DNA of 64,000 nt, from assembly GCF_900108095.1 (NCBI RefSeq), contig NZ_FNWL01000004.1:124001-188000 (forward strand), in the 5' to 3' direction. Position 1 is the stretch's first letter. Each line of letters starts with the position of its first letter. A program made the translations under genes and the position numbers. This DNA is from Natronorubrum sediminis (lineage in GTDB: Archaea; Halobacteriota; Halobacteria; Halobacteriales; Natrialbaceae). Below, piece after piece: positions 9,092 through 17,867 of this stretch. Below the pieces are notes generated by a model. It saw only the letters and a program-made list of their open reading frames with translations. It made no database searches and was not told the origin of the DNA.

Positions 9092-9541
9092 ATGATATTT
9101 GCTATCGAAACGGCTGCGCTCCAGACGTTCGATGGAGCCTTTGCTGACGAACTGTTCCTCGCTGCGCGCATTCTCTTTGGCGGAGTAATCGCGTTCATCG
9201 GCCTCAACCACTTCCTGAATCTCGAGGAGATGGCGGGCTACGCCGAATACAAAGGCGCACCGGCACCGACGCTCTCCGTCGGTGCCTCCGGTGTCGTCTT
9301 GGTGCTCGGCGGACTCGCGGTTGCACTGGGTGCGTTCCCCACGCTCGCGGCGGGCGCACTCGCGGGCTTCCTGGTCGTCGCGACGCCGATGATGCACGAC
9401 TTCTGGGCCGTTCCCGAGGACCAACGACAGGACGAACTGAACAGTTTTCTCAAGAACGTCGGCTTGCTCGGAATGACGGTGCTCTTGCTGGCGGTCAGTA
9501 CGGTCGAGTGGCCCTACGCGGTGGGCGTCGGCCTCGTCTGA
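9092..9541 (+). CDS. DoxX family membrane protein
   Basis: A 149-residue membrane protein with four hydrophobic helices. The amino-terminal ARILFGGVIAFIGLNHFLNL and the following MAGYAEYKGAPAPTLSV are typical of DoxX/DoxD-like proteins, as is the later MMHDFWAV, which carries a conserved His-Asp pair. The family includes a subunit of terminal oxidases in some archaea and redox or thiol-stress membrane proteins in bacteria; no quinol oxidase partner is encoded here, so the role stays open. It is monocistronic, with its own TATA box and a T-rich stretch (ATTCTTTTAG) about 35 bases after the stop. Confidence 0.85.
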   Translation: MIFAIETAALQTFDGAFADELFLAARILFGGVIAFIGLNHFLNLEEMAGYAEYKGAPAPTLSVGASGVVLVLGGLAVALGAFPTLAAGALAGFLVVATPMMHDFWAVPEDQRQDELNSFLKNVGLLGMTVLLLAVSTVEWPYAVGVGLV

Positions 9542-9690
9542 GCGGACTCCGCTGTACCGGACGAACGTACTCGCATTCTTTTAGTGTGGTAACTCGAGGG
9601 TCGAAGCGACGGCACTCGGGACAGACGTGCGTCAATCGAGAGAAGCAGAGTCGACGTGCCAGCAGAATCGAATGGACCGATTAGCAGAGA

Positions 9691-9852
9691 TTATCGCCAT
9701 GCCGGGAGTGACGGTGCGTCGTCCGCTTGCATCGATAACCAGGCTCCGTCGGCCGAAATATCGGCGATGACGTAGTCCGTACTCGAGTCGCTCGAGTCGA
9801 TCGACCCAACGACGGTTTCGTCGGACGATACGACGTGGGAGTTCGTCGCCAT
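9691..9852 (-). CDS. Small haloarchaeal protein, DUF7556-like
   Basis: A 53-residue acidic protein, MATNSHVVSSDETVVGSIDS followed by STDYVIADISADGAWLSM and ending DDAPSLPAWR. The closing pattern, YVIADIS then AWLS then DAP and W-R, matches small proteins that are widespread in haloarchaea and classed as DUF7556; their function is unknown. A TATA box (GTTTATATAC in the minus direction, around 9876-9885) lies about 25-33 bases before the start, in line with a leaderless transcript. A longer minus-strand frame covering the same bases has poor codon use and was rejected. Confidence 0.7.
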   Translation of the reverse strand: MATNSHVVSSDETVVGSIDSSDSSTDYVIADISADGAWLSMQADDAPSLPAWR

Positions 9853-9979
9853 GTATGAGAGTGTCTCTCACCCGTATATAAACTCGTCGGATTGAATTCT
9901 CACGCGATCTGATCAATCAGCGAAATCACGGACCAGTGAAACACTGGGTTTATACTCATTTTCGCCGTAGCGTGGGGAT

Positions 9980-10831
9980 ATGAACGTAGCCGACGCCATG
10001 ACGGCTCGCGAGGACGTGGTCACCGTGGAACTACCCGGCACCCGCTCGGACGTCCTCGAGTACCTGCAAGAACGGTCGTTCTCGTCCGTTCCGGTCGTCA
10101 AAGAGACCGACGACGGCCTCGAGTACCGCGGACTCGTCTCGCGGGACGTCCTGATCGAACAACCCGACGAGGACCAACTCGTGATGCTGATGGACGACGT
10201 CCCGACGACGACAGCCGAGACCGCGCTCGAGGACGTCGCGCGAACGATGGTCGAGGAGGGAGCACGGCGCGTCCCAGTCGTCGACGGCGAATTCGAGGGG
10301 ATCGTCACGGTCACCGACGTGATTCACGCGATCGCAGCGGGCGACCAAGAGACCGACGGGGCCGTCGACGAACACGCGAGCACCGACGTGAACACGAGTT
10401 ACGAGGGCGCACCGCTGCCGGTCGCCGAGCGGGAGCTGTACTACGCGAACGTCCCATACACCGTCGCGCTGGACGACGAGGGGCAGATGAACGGCGTCCT
10501 CACGGAAGTCGACATCATCGACGTCGCGCGTATCGTCGAGGGCGAAGAGGAGACGGGGAACAACTTCCCGGATCAAGATTCCCAGTGGTCCTGGGAGGGA
10601 ATCAAGGGAGTCGGCAGCCGCTACCTCCCCACGCGGGACATCGAGATCCCGAACGGGCCGGTCAGCGAGTTCATGACCGACGACGTAGTGACGGTGTCGG
10701 CCCAGACGTCGATCCAGGACGCCGCACAGAAGATGATCACCAACGACATCGAGCAGATTCCGATGGTCACGGGCGAGCAACTCGTCGGCATCGTCTGTGA
10801 CGTCGACCTGCTGGAGGCCCTCTATGAGTGA
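9980..10831 (+). CDS. Four-CBS-domain protein, coupled to glyS
   Basis: A 283-residue cytosolic protein made of two CBS pairs: MNVADAMTAREDVVTVELPG starts the first, VMLMDDVPTTTAETALEDVA the second, then a third unit around YYANVPYTVALDDEGQMNGVL and a fourth, VSEFMTDDVVTVSAQTSIQD. CBS pairs bind adenine nucleotides and act as energy or ligand sensors. No enzymatic domain is attached. The stop overlaps the start of glyS by eight bases, so the two are translated together. Whether it regulates the synthetase is an inference from the gene order. Confidence 0.88.
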   Translation: MNVADAMTAREDVVTVELPGTRSDVLEYLQERSFSSVPVVKETDDGLEYRGLVSRDVLIEQPDEDQLVMLMDDVPTTTAETALEDVARTMVEEGARRVPVVDGEFEGIVTVTDVIHAIAAGDQETDGAVDEHASTDVNTSYEGAPLPVAERELYYANVPYTVALDDEGQMNGVLTEVDIIDVARIVEGEEETGNNFPDQDSQWSWEGIKGVGSRYLPTRDIEIPNGPVSEFMTDDVVTVSAQTSIQDAAQKMITNDIEQIPMVTGEQLVGIVCDVDLLEALYE

Positions 10832-12608
10832 ACACCAGCACACAGAACCGACCGACGACGCAGCGGAACCGACGAGCGAGAAACTGGTCGAACTGGCCAA
10901 GCGGAGAGGCTACTTCTTCCAGTCCTCGGGAGCCTACGGCGGCGTCGGCGGCTTCTACACCTTCGGTCCGCAGGGAGCCTCGTTGAAGGGCAACGTCGAA
11001 GACGCCTGGCGCGACCGCTTCGCCGTCGCCGAGGGCAACATGGAGATCGACGCGCCGACGATCATGCCCGAACCCGTCTTCGAGGCGTCGGGCCACCTCG
11101 ACGGCTTCGACGACATGCTAATCGAGTGTCCGGAGTGCGAGACGAGCAGCCGTGCGGACCACCTCGTCGAGGACAACACGGAGTACGAAGACGCAGAGAG
11201 CCTCCCAATTCCGGAAGTCGAGGAGGTCATCGCCGAACACGAACTCGTCTGCCCCGAGTGCGGTAGCGGCCTCGCAGACGTCGCCGTCGAGAACTTCAAC
11301 CTCATGTTCGCGACGAACATCGGCCCAGGCGACTCCGATCCGGGCTACCTGCGCCCCGAGACGGCACAGGGCATCTTCGTCGAGTTTCCCCGACTGAAGG
11401 AGTACGCCCGGAATCAGCTTCCCTTCGGCGTGACCCAGATCGGTCGGGCTTACCGAAACGAGATCAGCCCGCGGCGCTCGATCATTCGGACCCGCGAGTT
11501 CACGCAGGCCGAACTCGAGTTCTTCGTCGATCCCGAGGAGGACGAACCCGACCTCGAAGCGGTCGCAGACGTCGCGGTGACGCTCTACCCGGCCAGCGAG
11601 CAAAACGCCGAGGACGGCGACGAGATCCGGACGACCATCGGCGACGCCGTCGAGGAGGGTATCATCGGCGATGAGTGGGTCGCCTACTTCCTCGGCGTCG
11701 CCAAGCCGTGGTACGACGCCGTCGGCGTCGACATGGACCGATTCCGGTTCCGCCAACACCTCTCGGGCGAGCGCGCCCACTACGCGGCAGATTGTTGGGA
11801 CGCCGAGAGCGAAATCGACGGCAACTGGATCGAGATGGCCGGCTTCGCCTACCGCGGCGACTACGACCTCTCGAAACACGCCGAACACTCCGGCGACCGA
11901 TTCACCGTGTTCAAGCAGTACGACGAACCGAAGACGGTCGAACGCGCCACCGTCGACCCTGACATGAGTTACCTCGGTCCGGAGTTCGGCGGCGACGCGC
12001 AGGCCGTCGTCGAGAAACTCGAGACACTGGCCGGCCGCAACCGCGCGGCATTCGAGGGTGAGAGCGTCGAAATCGAACTCGAGGGTGAGAGCCACGAACT
12101 CCCCGTCGAGAAGACCGGCTTCGCGGTCGAAGAACAGACGGAGGCGGGCGAGCATATCGTCCCCCACGTGGTCGAACCCTCCTTCGGCGTCGACAGACTG
12201 GTCTACACCGTGCTCCACCACGCCTACCGCGAGGACGAGGTCGACGGCGAGGAGCGGACGTACCTCGAACTCGAGCCCGAGGTCGCCCCGACCTTCGTCG
12301 GCGTCTTCCCGCTGCAAAGCGACGACGAACTTGAGGCTGTCGCGGACGACGTCGTCGACGACCTCCGGGAAGCGGGGCTCTCGATCGCCTACGACGACTC
12401 GGGCAACATTGGCCGGCGATACCGCCGCCAGGACGAGGTCGGCACGCCGTTTTGCGTGACGATCGACTACGAGACCGTCGAGGACGAGGAGACGACCGTC
12501 ACGGTCCGCGAACGAGACACGACCGACCAGACGCGACTGCCCGTCGACGGACTGGCGGAGACGCTCTCGGCGATTCGGGAGGGCGACCTCGAGTTCGAGG
12601 AGTTGTAA
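10824..12608 (+). CDS. glyS: Glycyl-tRNA synthetase, class II
   Basis: A 594-residue dimeric-type (eukaryotic and archaeal) glycyl-tRNA synthetase, which attaches glycine to tRNA-Gly. Visible are the amino-terminal RGYFFQSSGAYGGVGGFYTF, a zinc-site-like pair (ECPECETSS and CPECGSG), motif 2 around YRNEISPRRSIIRTREFTQA, the glycine-pocket segment WIEMAGFAYRGDYDLSKHAE, motif 3 in VEPSFGVDRLVYTVLHHAY, and the anticodon-binding domain beginning APTFVGVFPLQ. The start at 10824 (MSEHQHTEP) was chosen because an earlier frame start lies well inside the upstream CBS gene. This length is normal for the family. Confidence 0.96.
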   Translation: MSEHQHTEPTDDAAEPTSEKLVELAKRRGYFFQSSGAYGGVGGFYTFGPQGASLKGNVEDAWRDRFAVAEGNMEIDAPTIMPEPVFEASGHLDGFDDMLIECPECETSSRADHLVEDNTEYEDAESLPIPEVEEVIAEHELVCPECGSGLADVAVENFNLMFATNIGPGDSDPGYLRPETAQGIFVEFPRLKEYARNQLPFGVTQIGRAYRNEISPRRSIIRTREFTQAELEFFVDPEEDEPDLEAVADVAVTLYPASEQNAEDGDEIRTTIGDAVEEGIIGDEWVAYFLGVAKPWYDAVGVDMDRFRFRQHLSGERAHYAADCWDAESEIDGNWIEMAGFAYRGDYDLSKHAEHSGDRFTVFKQYDEPKTVERATVDPDMSYLGPEFGGDAQAVVEKLETLAGRNRAAFEGESVEIELEGESHELPVEKTGFAVEEQTEAGEHIVPHVVEPSFGVDRLVYTVLHHAYREDEVDGEERTYLELEPEVAPTFVGVFPLQSDDELEAVADDVVDDLREAGLSIAYDDSGNIGRRYRRQDEVGTPFCVTIDYETVEDEETTVTVRERDTTDQTRLPVDGLAETLSAIREGDLEFEEL

Positions 12609-12698
12609 CGCGCCACGTTTCCGAAATCACTCCGCGGCTGACTCGAAGACCGATCGTCGCAGTACCCTTTATTCTACTGGCGTACATACTGTATTCGA

Positions 12699-13679
12699 AT
12701 GTCAGACGAGAGTGACGCGGCGGACTATCGGGTGAGCGCGGACGACGACGCCGTTCACAGTAACTGGAACAACGACCTCGAGCCGGTGGCGACGGTCGAG
12801 CCGGGCGACGTCGTCCGGTTCGAGTGTCGAGACGCGACGAACGGGCAGCTCGGTCCCGGCTCGACGGCCGCGGATATCGCGACGCTAAACGTCGAGCCAA
12901 TCCACCCGCTGACGGGTCCGATCGCAATCGAGGGCGCTCGTCCGGGGGACGTACTCGAGGTCGAACTGCTCGAACTCGAACATCACGGCTGGGGACAGAC
13001 GCTGGTTCTCCCCGGGGAACTCGAACTCGGACTGCTCGCTGACGAGTTTCCGGAGCCTGCGCTCCACGTCTGGGAACTCGAGGACGGCGTCGCCCGGTTC
13101 GTCGACGGGATCGAGGTTCCGATCGACCCGTTCCCCGGCGTGATCGGGGTCGCACCAGCCGAGGACGGCGCACACAGCACCTTCCCGCCGCGGTCCGTTG
13201 GCGGGAACGTAGACATCAAGCACCTCACGGCGGGGTCAACGCTGTCCCTCCCCGTCGCGGTCGAGGACGCGCTGTTCTCGATCGGCGACTGTCACGCCAC
13301 ACAGGGCGACGGCGAGGTCTGTGGAACCGGCATCGAGGCGCCGATGACGGTGACGTGTCGCTTCGACATCCGCTCGGACTCCCCGATCGAACAGCCCCGA
13401 TTCGAGACGACGGGCCCGTTCACGCCGACCGGCCGAGACGAGCCGATGTACGGGACGACTGGCGTCGGCGACGATCTGCTGGCAGCCGCCAGAACGGCGA
13501 TTCGCCAGCAGATCGACCACATGCAGGCCGAACGCGGGCTCGGCCGAACGGAGGCGTACATGCTGTGTTCGGCCGCCGTCGACCTCAAGGTGAGCGAAGT
13601 GGTCAATGCCCCGAACTGGGTCGTCTCCGCGTACCTTCCAGAAGGAATCTTCCCGGAGGACCGTCGCCGGCCAACGTGA
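12699..13679 (+). CDS. Acetamidase/formamidase family protein
   Basis: A 326-residue hydrolase of the FmdA/AmdA family, which cleaves short amides such as formamide or acetamide to ammonia and the acid. Family features are VHSNWNNDLEPVATVEPGD, the GPIAIEGARPGDVLEVELLE segment, FPGVIGVAPAEDG, the glycine-rich RSVGGNVDIKHLTAGSTLSL, and the metal-site motif IGDCHATQGDGEVCGTGIE. The start at 12699 is preceded by an A+T element (CCTTTATTCTACTGG, near 12666). It is monocistronic and lies before a sensory regulator gene. The true substrate is unknown, since many haloarchaeal members are not linked to amide growth. Confidence 0.9.
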   Translation: MSDESDAADYRVSADDDAVHSNWNNDLEPVATVEPGDVVRFECRDATNGQLGPGSTAADIATLNVEPIHPLTGPIAIEGARPGDVLEVELLELEHHGWGQTLVLPGELELGLLADEFPEPALHVWELEDGVARFVDGIEVPIDPFPGVIGVAPAEDGAHSTFPPRSVGGNVDIKHLTAGSTLSLPVAVEDALFSIGDCHATQGDGEVCGTGIEAPMTVTCRFDIRSDSPIEQPRFETTGPFTPTGRDEPMYGTTGVGDDLLAAARTAIRQQIDHMQAERGLGRTEAYMLCSAAVDLKVSEVVNAPNWVVSAYLPEGIFPEDRRRPT

Positions 13680-13870
13680 TCGTGACGGACCGTCACAATG
13701 GGTGACCTGTGGAACACACATATCCGCTGAGACCGTATCGAAGCTATGGGGTGGCATCGACTCGCCGACCGAACGGTCGATCCGACGCACAGACGAACAG
13801 GGTGTCTACTCGCTGGCGAACGGTTCAACCGACAGCCACACCGATGGCGTTCACGTGAGGTGGTGGAACG

Positions 13871-15013
13871 GTGACGGACTCATCAGCTGACGAGAGTGAT
13901 ATCGACGGAGCGACCGAATACAGGTCGAACGACCTCGAGTGGACGCCGCCGAGTGATCTGGCTCGGCGAGTGTTCGACGTCACTCCGGTCGGTACCATCG
14001 TCGTCAATTCGGCGGGGGAGATGGTCTACGCGAACCGACGCGCGGCTGAAATTCTCGACCTCGCGCGCGAGGACCTCACCAGCCGAGAGTACGACGCCGC
14101 CGACTGGAATATCTACTACGACGACGGAAATCCCGTCCCGGTATCGGAGAATCCCGTCACCCGCGTGTTCGAAACCGGTGAACCGGAGTTCGGGTTCGAA
14201 CACTGGATCGAACTCTCCGACGGCACCGAACGGTGGCTCTCGAGCAACACGACGCCCATCTACGACAACGGGGGAGCCGTCGAGTTCGTCGTCGTCGCGT
14301 TCGAGGACGTGACGGCGTTGAAACGCCGCGAAAAGCGATTGACCAGCGACCACGTTCGCCACCTCGAGTTCCGCGCCGACGAGTCGGCGGTTCCGCCGAG
14401 CCTTCGCGTCGAAGACAGCGAGATCCACCTCGATATCGATTCGGTCGTCCCCCTTCCCGATGGAACGACGGTCCAGTACATGGGAACCGCCGACCTCCCC
14501 GCGAGTGACCTCATCGTTGCAGTCGAAGAGGTTCCCCACTACCTCGACGCCCGCCTGCTCAGTTCGATCGAGGGCTACAACCGAGTCGAGGCGCACGCCG
14601 AATCGTCGACGGTCTCGCAGGTGTTTACTTCGCTCGGCGGCCGCGCCCGAACCATCGTCATCGCCCCGGACGAGGTCAGGTTCCTCGGAGAGTTGCCAGG
14701 CGACGTCGACTCCCGCCAGGCAGCCGACGGAATTCGGAAGTTCCACTCGAACGTCGAACTGGTGTCGGAAGACCTCGTCTACTCGCCGCACCTGCTGTAC
14801 GACGTCGTCGCCGACGCGCTCACCGAGCGACAACTCGCCGTACTCGACACTGCGTACTTCGGCGGCTACTTCGATTCACCCCGAACCAGCACGGGCGACG
14901 AACTCGCGGACCGATTCGACGTGACACGACAGACGTTCAACCAGCACCTCCGCAAAGCCCAACAGATCGTCTTCCGTCACCTCTTCGAAAAATCCGGCGC
15001 GGACGCACACTGA
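13871..15013 (+). CDS. PAS domain and HTH_10 (bacterio-opsin activator type) regulator
   Basis: A 380-residue transcription regulator. Residues about 30-155 form a PAS domain (VFDVTPVGTIVVNSAGEMVY, AAEILDLAREDL and a closing FEDVTALKRREK), followed by a GAF/HTH-associated Bat region, and the carboxy end is the HTH_10 helix-turn-helix: LTERQLAVLDTAYFGGYFDS, then ADRFDVTRQTFNQHLRKAQ. Bat-type proteins sense light or redox state and activate target promoters. The chosen start is a GTG at 13871. The gene is followed after 46 bases by a small HalOD1 protein, and the pair may be co-transcribed. No bacteriorhodopsin gene is in the window, so the target is unknown. Confidence 0.88.
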   Translation: MTDSSADESDIDGATEYRSNDLEWTPPSDLARRVFDVTPVGTIVVNSAGEMVYANRRAAEILDLAREDLTSREYDAADWNIYYDDGNPVPVSENPVTRVFETGEPEFGFEHWIELSDGTERWLSSNTTPIYDNGGAVEFVVVAFEDVTALKRREKRLTSDHVRHLEFRADESAVPPSLRVEDSEIHLDIDSVVPLPDGTTVQYMGTADLPASDLIVAVEEVPHYLDARLLSSIEGYNRVEAHAESSTVSQVFTSLGGRARTIVIAPDEVRFLGELPGDVDSRQAADGIRKFHSNVELVSEDLVYSPHLLYDVVADALTERQLAVLDTAYFGGYFDSPRTSTGDELADRFDVTRQTFNQHLRKAQQIVFRHLFEKSGADAH

Positions 15014-15059
15014 CTAGTCAGCGTCCCCTCTTAGGCCGTTGCACCCGTACTCAAGTCTA

Positions 15060-15383
15060 ATGAACGATGAAACAGTACGCACGGAAACGCCGTCGGTCAG
15101 CGATGACAGCGTGGGTTACGACCCAACGACAGAGACGTTCCACGCGCGTTTCGACGGGGGGACGGAGACAGTCACATTGGCGATCGTCGAAACCGTCGCT
15201 ACCGTCATCGACTGTCGGCTCGTTTCGATGACGCCGCTTTACGACATCGTCGATCCGGAGGCCCTCTCCACACTCCTTGCGTCACCACGAAACCACTCCG
15301 TCGAGGCGAAATTCACGTACGAGGGCTGTCACGTAACCGTCTCGAACGACGGCTCCGTCGTCGTCAAGCCGCCGGACACCTGA
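15060..15383 (+). CDS. HalOD1 output domain protein
   Basis: A 107-residue acidic protein consisting of a HalOD1 output domain, a haloarchaea-specific domain usually found at the end of signalling chains. The recognisable core is LAIVETVATVIDCRLVSMTP, LYDIVDPEALSTLL, then a hydrophobic-acidic alternation closing with GCHVTVSNDGSVVV. The start at 15060 (MNDETV) was preferred over an in-frame start seven codons earlier. It lies 46 bases after the PAS/HTH regulator on the same strand, which suggests they belong to one signalling unit. Confidence 0.82.
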   Translation: MNDETVRTETPSVSDDSVGYDPTTETFHARFDGGTETVTLAIVETVATVIDCRLVSMTPLYDIVDPEALSTLLASPRNHSVEAKFTYEGCHVTVSNDGSVVVKPPDT

Positions 15384-15499
15384 ACGCGTCCGGCCCTACC
15401 TCCTGCAGACAGCGAGTGACGGACACCACGAAGGACCGCCTCTCGTTCGAGACGACGTAACCGACGGACTGAAGGTACCGACCTTCGAGGATTGGCCTG

Positions 15500-16090
15500 A
15501 TGGCCGACGAACTGAAACGACGGCTCGTCCACTCGAGTGGCGCGGGACTCGTCGCACTTTACCTCCTCGCGAACTACGCCGACCTCGGGCTGACGTGGCC
15601 CCGGTTTCAGGCGCTGATGGTCGTCCTCGCGGTCGGGACGATCGGACTCGAGTTCCTCCGTCTGCAGGTCGGATTAGACTGGACGATCTACGACAAACTC
15701 ACGCGTGAGTACGAACAGGACCAGTTCGCGGGCTACGGCTACTACATGGTCAGTATGACGGTCGCCGTGTTGCTCTTCGACCCCCAGATCGCCCTCCCCG
15801 CGATGTTGATGCTCGCGCTCGGCGATCCGATCAGCGGGGCCGTCTCGGACGACAGCCTCAAATTCGTCAAGGGGCCGAAGGTGCTCCTCACGATGTTCGT
15901 CGTCAGCGCGATTATCGCGACTCCCTTCCTCTACGAACTCCCACTCGCAGTCGTCGCGGCGGCGCTGGGAGCGACGATCGCCGACGGCGTCAAGCTCAGA
16001 ATCGGCGACTACATCGTCGACGACAACCTGACGATTCCGATCTACGCGGGGGTTCTGGCCTGGCTGGTCGTCGAATTCGTGCCGGCCTAA
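15500..16090 (+). CDS. Dolichol kinase/CTP-dependent lipid kinase-like membrane protein
   Basis: A 196-residue integral membrane protein with about six hydrophobic helices, beginning MADELKRRLVHSSGAGLVAL, the amphipathic start common to dolichol kinase and diacylglycerol kinase (SEC59/DGK1-type) proteins. Other family marks are the intervening DKLTREYEQDQFAGYGYYMV, LALGDPISGAVS, the basic K-FVKGPK loop and the closing ALGATIADGVKLRIGDYIVD-DNLTIP, corresponding to the conserved GDxxAS and DDNLxIP motifs. It would phosphorylate a polyprenol or similar lipid with CTP. The exact substrate is inferred from the family only. Confidence 0.8.
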   Translation: MADELKRRLVHSSGAGLVALYLLANYADLGLTWPRFQALMVVLAVGTIGLEFLRLQVGLDWTIYDKLTREYEQDQFAGYGYYMVSMTVAVLLFDPQIALPAMLMLALGDPISGAVSDDSLKFVKGPKVLLTMFVVSAIIATPFLYELPLAVVAAALGATIADGVKLRIGDYIVDDNLTIPIYAGVLAWLVVEFVPA

Positions 16091-16092
16091 CT

Positions 16093-16108
16093 GGCCGCCG
16101 ATTTTTCC
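16093..16108 (+). terminator. T-tract after the lipid kinase-like gene
   Basis: A short inverted G+C element (TGGCCGCC) followed by five T residues, just after the stop at 16090, is a plausible archaeal terminator. Confidence 0.4.
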
Positions 16109-16139
16109 GGTGAGCAACTTCGACGAGAGAACGACTCGC

Positions 16140-16427
16140 GATGGCTCCGTAGCCGTTGGGGAGGACGCCGACGCGCTGGCGAATCGCCGCGCTCTCGGTG
16201 GCGACGTCGTTCTCGAGGACGCGAACCGTTCCCTCGGTGGGCGCGGCGTAGTCGAGCAAGAGATCGATCGTGGTGGATTTTCCGGCCTCGTTCGGTCCTA
16301 AAAATCCGAATATCTCACCCGATCGGACGGTGAGGTCGACGTCGTGGAGGGCGGTGATCGATCGGCCTCTCAGAGGGCCGAAACGCTCGTAGCGTTTGGT
16401 CACGCCGCGGAGTTCGATTGCAGTCAT
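16140..16427 (-). pseudogene. Truncated ABC transporter ATP-binding protein (amino-terminal relic)
   Basis: About 95 residues of an ABC-2 type exporter ATPase, from MTAIELRGVTKRYERFGPLR through the Walker A region GPNEAGKSTTIDLLLDY to RQRVGVLPNGYG, after which similarity ends and the frame runs into the neighbouring gene in another frame. The ABC signature, Walker B and switch histidine are absent, so no working ATPase can be made. Walker A has Glu where relatives have Gly (GPNGAGKST in the intact gene at 62591). The same layout in that gene shows that the fragment is a relic of a similar transporter. No permease fragment is adjacent. Confidence 0.8.
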
Positions 16428-16584
16428 ACGTCGGTCATCTGAGTAGTATCGTATGAGATTTTTGATGGTTTGACGGCAGCGTCGGTCGTTGATGACGGCG
16501 TCGGGATTTCCTGATACGAGCGGTATCGGCAACACCGTCGCTGAACGGTGTGATCTTGGGGGCTGCCCGACCAAGGCACAGACA

Positions 16585-17802
16585 GTGGCACAGGTACTCG
16601 GATTCGACGGGCAGCACGTGCGGGACGTCCTCGCCGACGGTCGCGGACAGATCCTCTTCGCCGTCGCGCTCGGGTGGTGTCTCTCGATCGGCGTCAGACT
16701 CGCCTACCCGGTGTTGTTGCCCTACCTCCAGTCCGGACTGGGTCTCGACCTGACGACGGCCGGCTTTTTGCTGACCGTTCTCTGGCTCGCCTACGCGCTC
16801 GGACAGCTCCCGGGTGGCATTCTCTCGGACCGACTCGGCGAGGGAAACGTCCTCGTCCTCAGCACGGCGATTTCGGCGGTGATGCTCGGCGTCGTGGCCG
16901 TCGCCGGCTCGGCACCGCTGGTCTTCTTCGCGACGGCGTGTTTCGGGTTCGGCACGGCGCTCTACGGCGTCGCCCGCTTCACGATTCTCTCGGCGGTATT
17001 TCCGAACAACGACGGGACGGCGATCGGCATCACGATGGCCGCCGGCGAGGTCGGCAACGCCGTCCTCCCACTCGTCGCCGGGGGAATCGCGGCCACGCTC
17101 GCCTGGCAGTACGGCTTCGGCCTCGCCGTCCCCGTCTTCGCGCTCGTCGCCGTCCTCCTCTGGCTCGTCGTCCCCGCCCGAACCTCGGGTGCCACGAGCG
17201 CCGTCGACAGCCTCTCGCTCGAGGCCGCGCGCTACGTCGTGGCGGAGCTTCGCCGCCCAGCCATCATCGTCGTCACAGTGATCCAGATCCTGACGTACTG
17301 CATCTGGCAGGGCTTTACGGGCCTCTATCCGACGTACCTGATCGAGATGAAGGGCTTTTCGGAGGCGATGGCGACGGGGCTGTTCAGCGCGTTCTTCGCG
17401 CTCGGCATCGTCGTCCAACCCCTGACGGGACGACTGTACGATAGCTTCGGCATTCGGCGATCGCTTCCCGTCGTCTTGGGCGTGATCACGGTCTCGCTCG
17501 TCGCACTGCCGTTTCTCGAGGGCTTTTGGCCCGTCGTCGTCGGCACGGTCTTTCTCTCGAGCATCCTCGGCTACGGGACGATCACGCTGCCGTACATGAC
17601 CGCGGCGTTCCCCGCGGACATGAAGGGGACGGGACTCGGCCTTTTACGGACGTTTTACATGACCATCGGAGCCGCGAGTCCAGCCTTGTTCGGCATCCTC
17701 GCGGACAACGGCTACTTCGACGAGGGCTACATCGTGCTGGCCGGATTCGCCGTCGTGGCGATCGCCCTCATTCCGTTGTTGCCAAACGAAGCGCGAGGGT
17801 GA
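16585..17802 (+). CDS. MFS transporter
   Basis: Major facilitator superfamily carrier of about 405 residues with twelve predicted helices. Family signs are the loop 2-3 motif GGILSDRLGEGNVLVLS, helix 4-5 GTALYGVARFTILSAVF, the TMAAGEVGNAVLPLVAGG stretch, and the repeated half with GIVVQPLTGRLYDSFGIRRS. Substrate cannot be told. The start is uncertain: a GTG at 16585 gives a normal short amino terminus, while an ATG at 16492 would add 31 residues with low acidity and unusual Cys content that do not look native. The gene is divergent from the ATPase relic and is not in an obvious operon. Confidence 0.86.
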   Translation: MAQVLGFDGQHVRDVLADGRGQILFAVALGWCLSIGVRLAYPVLLPYLQSGLGLDLTTAGFLLTVLWLAYALGQLPGGILSDRLGEGNVLVLSTAISAVMLGVVAVAGSAPLVFFATACFGFGTALYGVARFTILSAVFPNNDGTAIGITMAAGEVGNAVLPLVAGGIAATLAWQYGFGLAVPVFALVAVLLWLVVPARTSGATSAVDSLSLEAARYVVAELRRPAIIVVTVIQILTYCIWQGFTGLYPTYLIEMKGFSEAMATGLFSAFFALGIVVQPLTGRLYDSFGIRRSLPVVLGVITVSLVALPFLEGFWPVVVGTVFLSSILGYGTITLPYMTAAFPADMKGTGLGLLRTFYMTIGAASPALFGILADNGYFDEGYIVLAGFAVVAIALIPLLPNEARG

Positions 17803-17867
17803 GAAGCGGCGGAGGGGAGATGCGTCCTCGAGGGGACCCACGCGTTTGAAGGGGGTTCCAGCTTCGC

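Noticed and set aside
9632-9916. 94-residue minus-strand frame around the DUF7556-like gene
   Set aside because: Arg-rich and without homology; the overlapping 53-residue frame has proper codon use, TATA box and family pattern.
16435-17418. 327-residue minus-strand frame opposite the MFS gene
   Set aside because: An antisense shadow rich in Arg, Glu and Asp.
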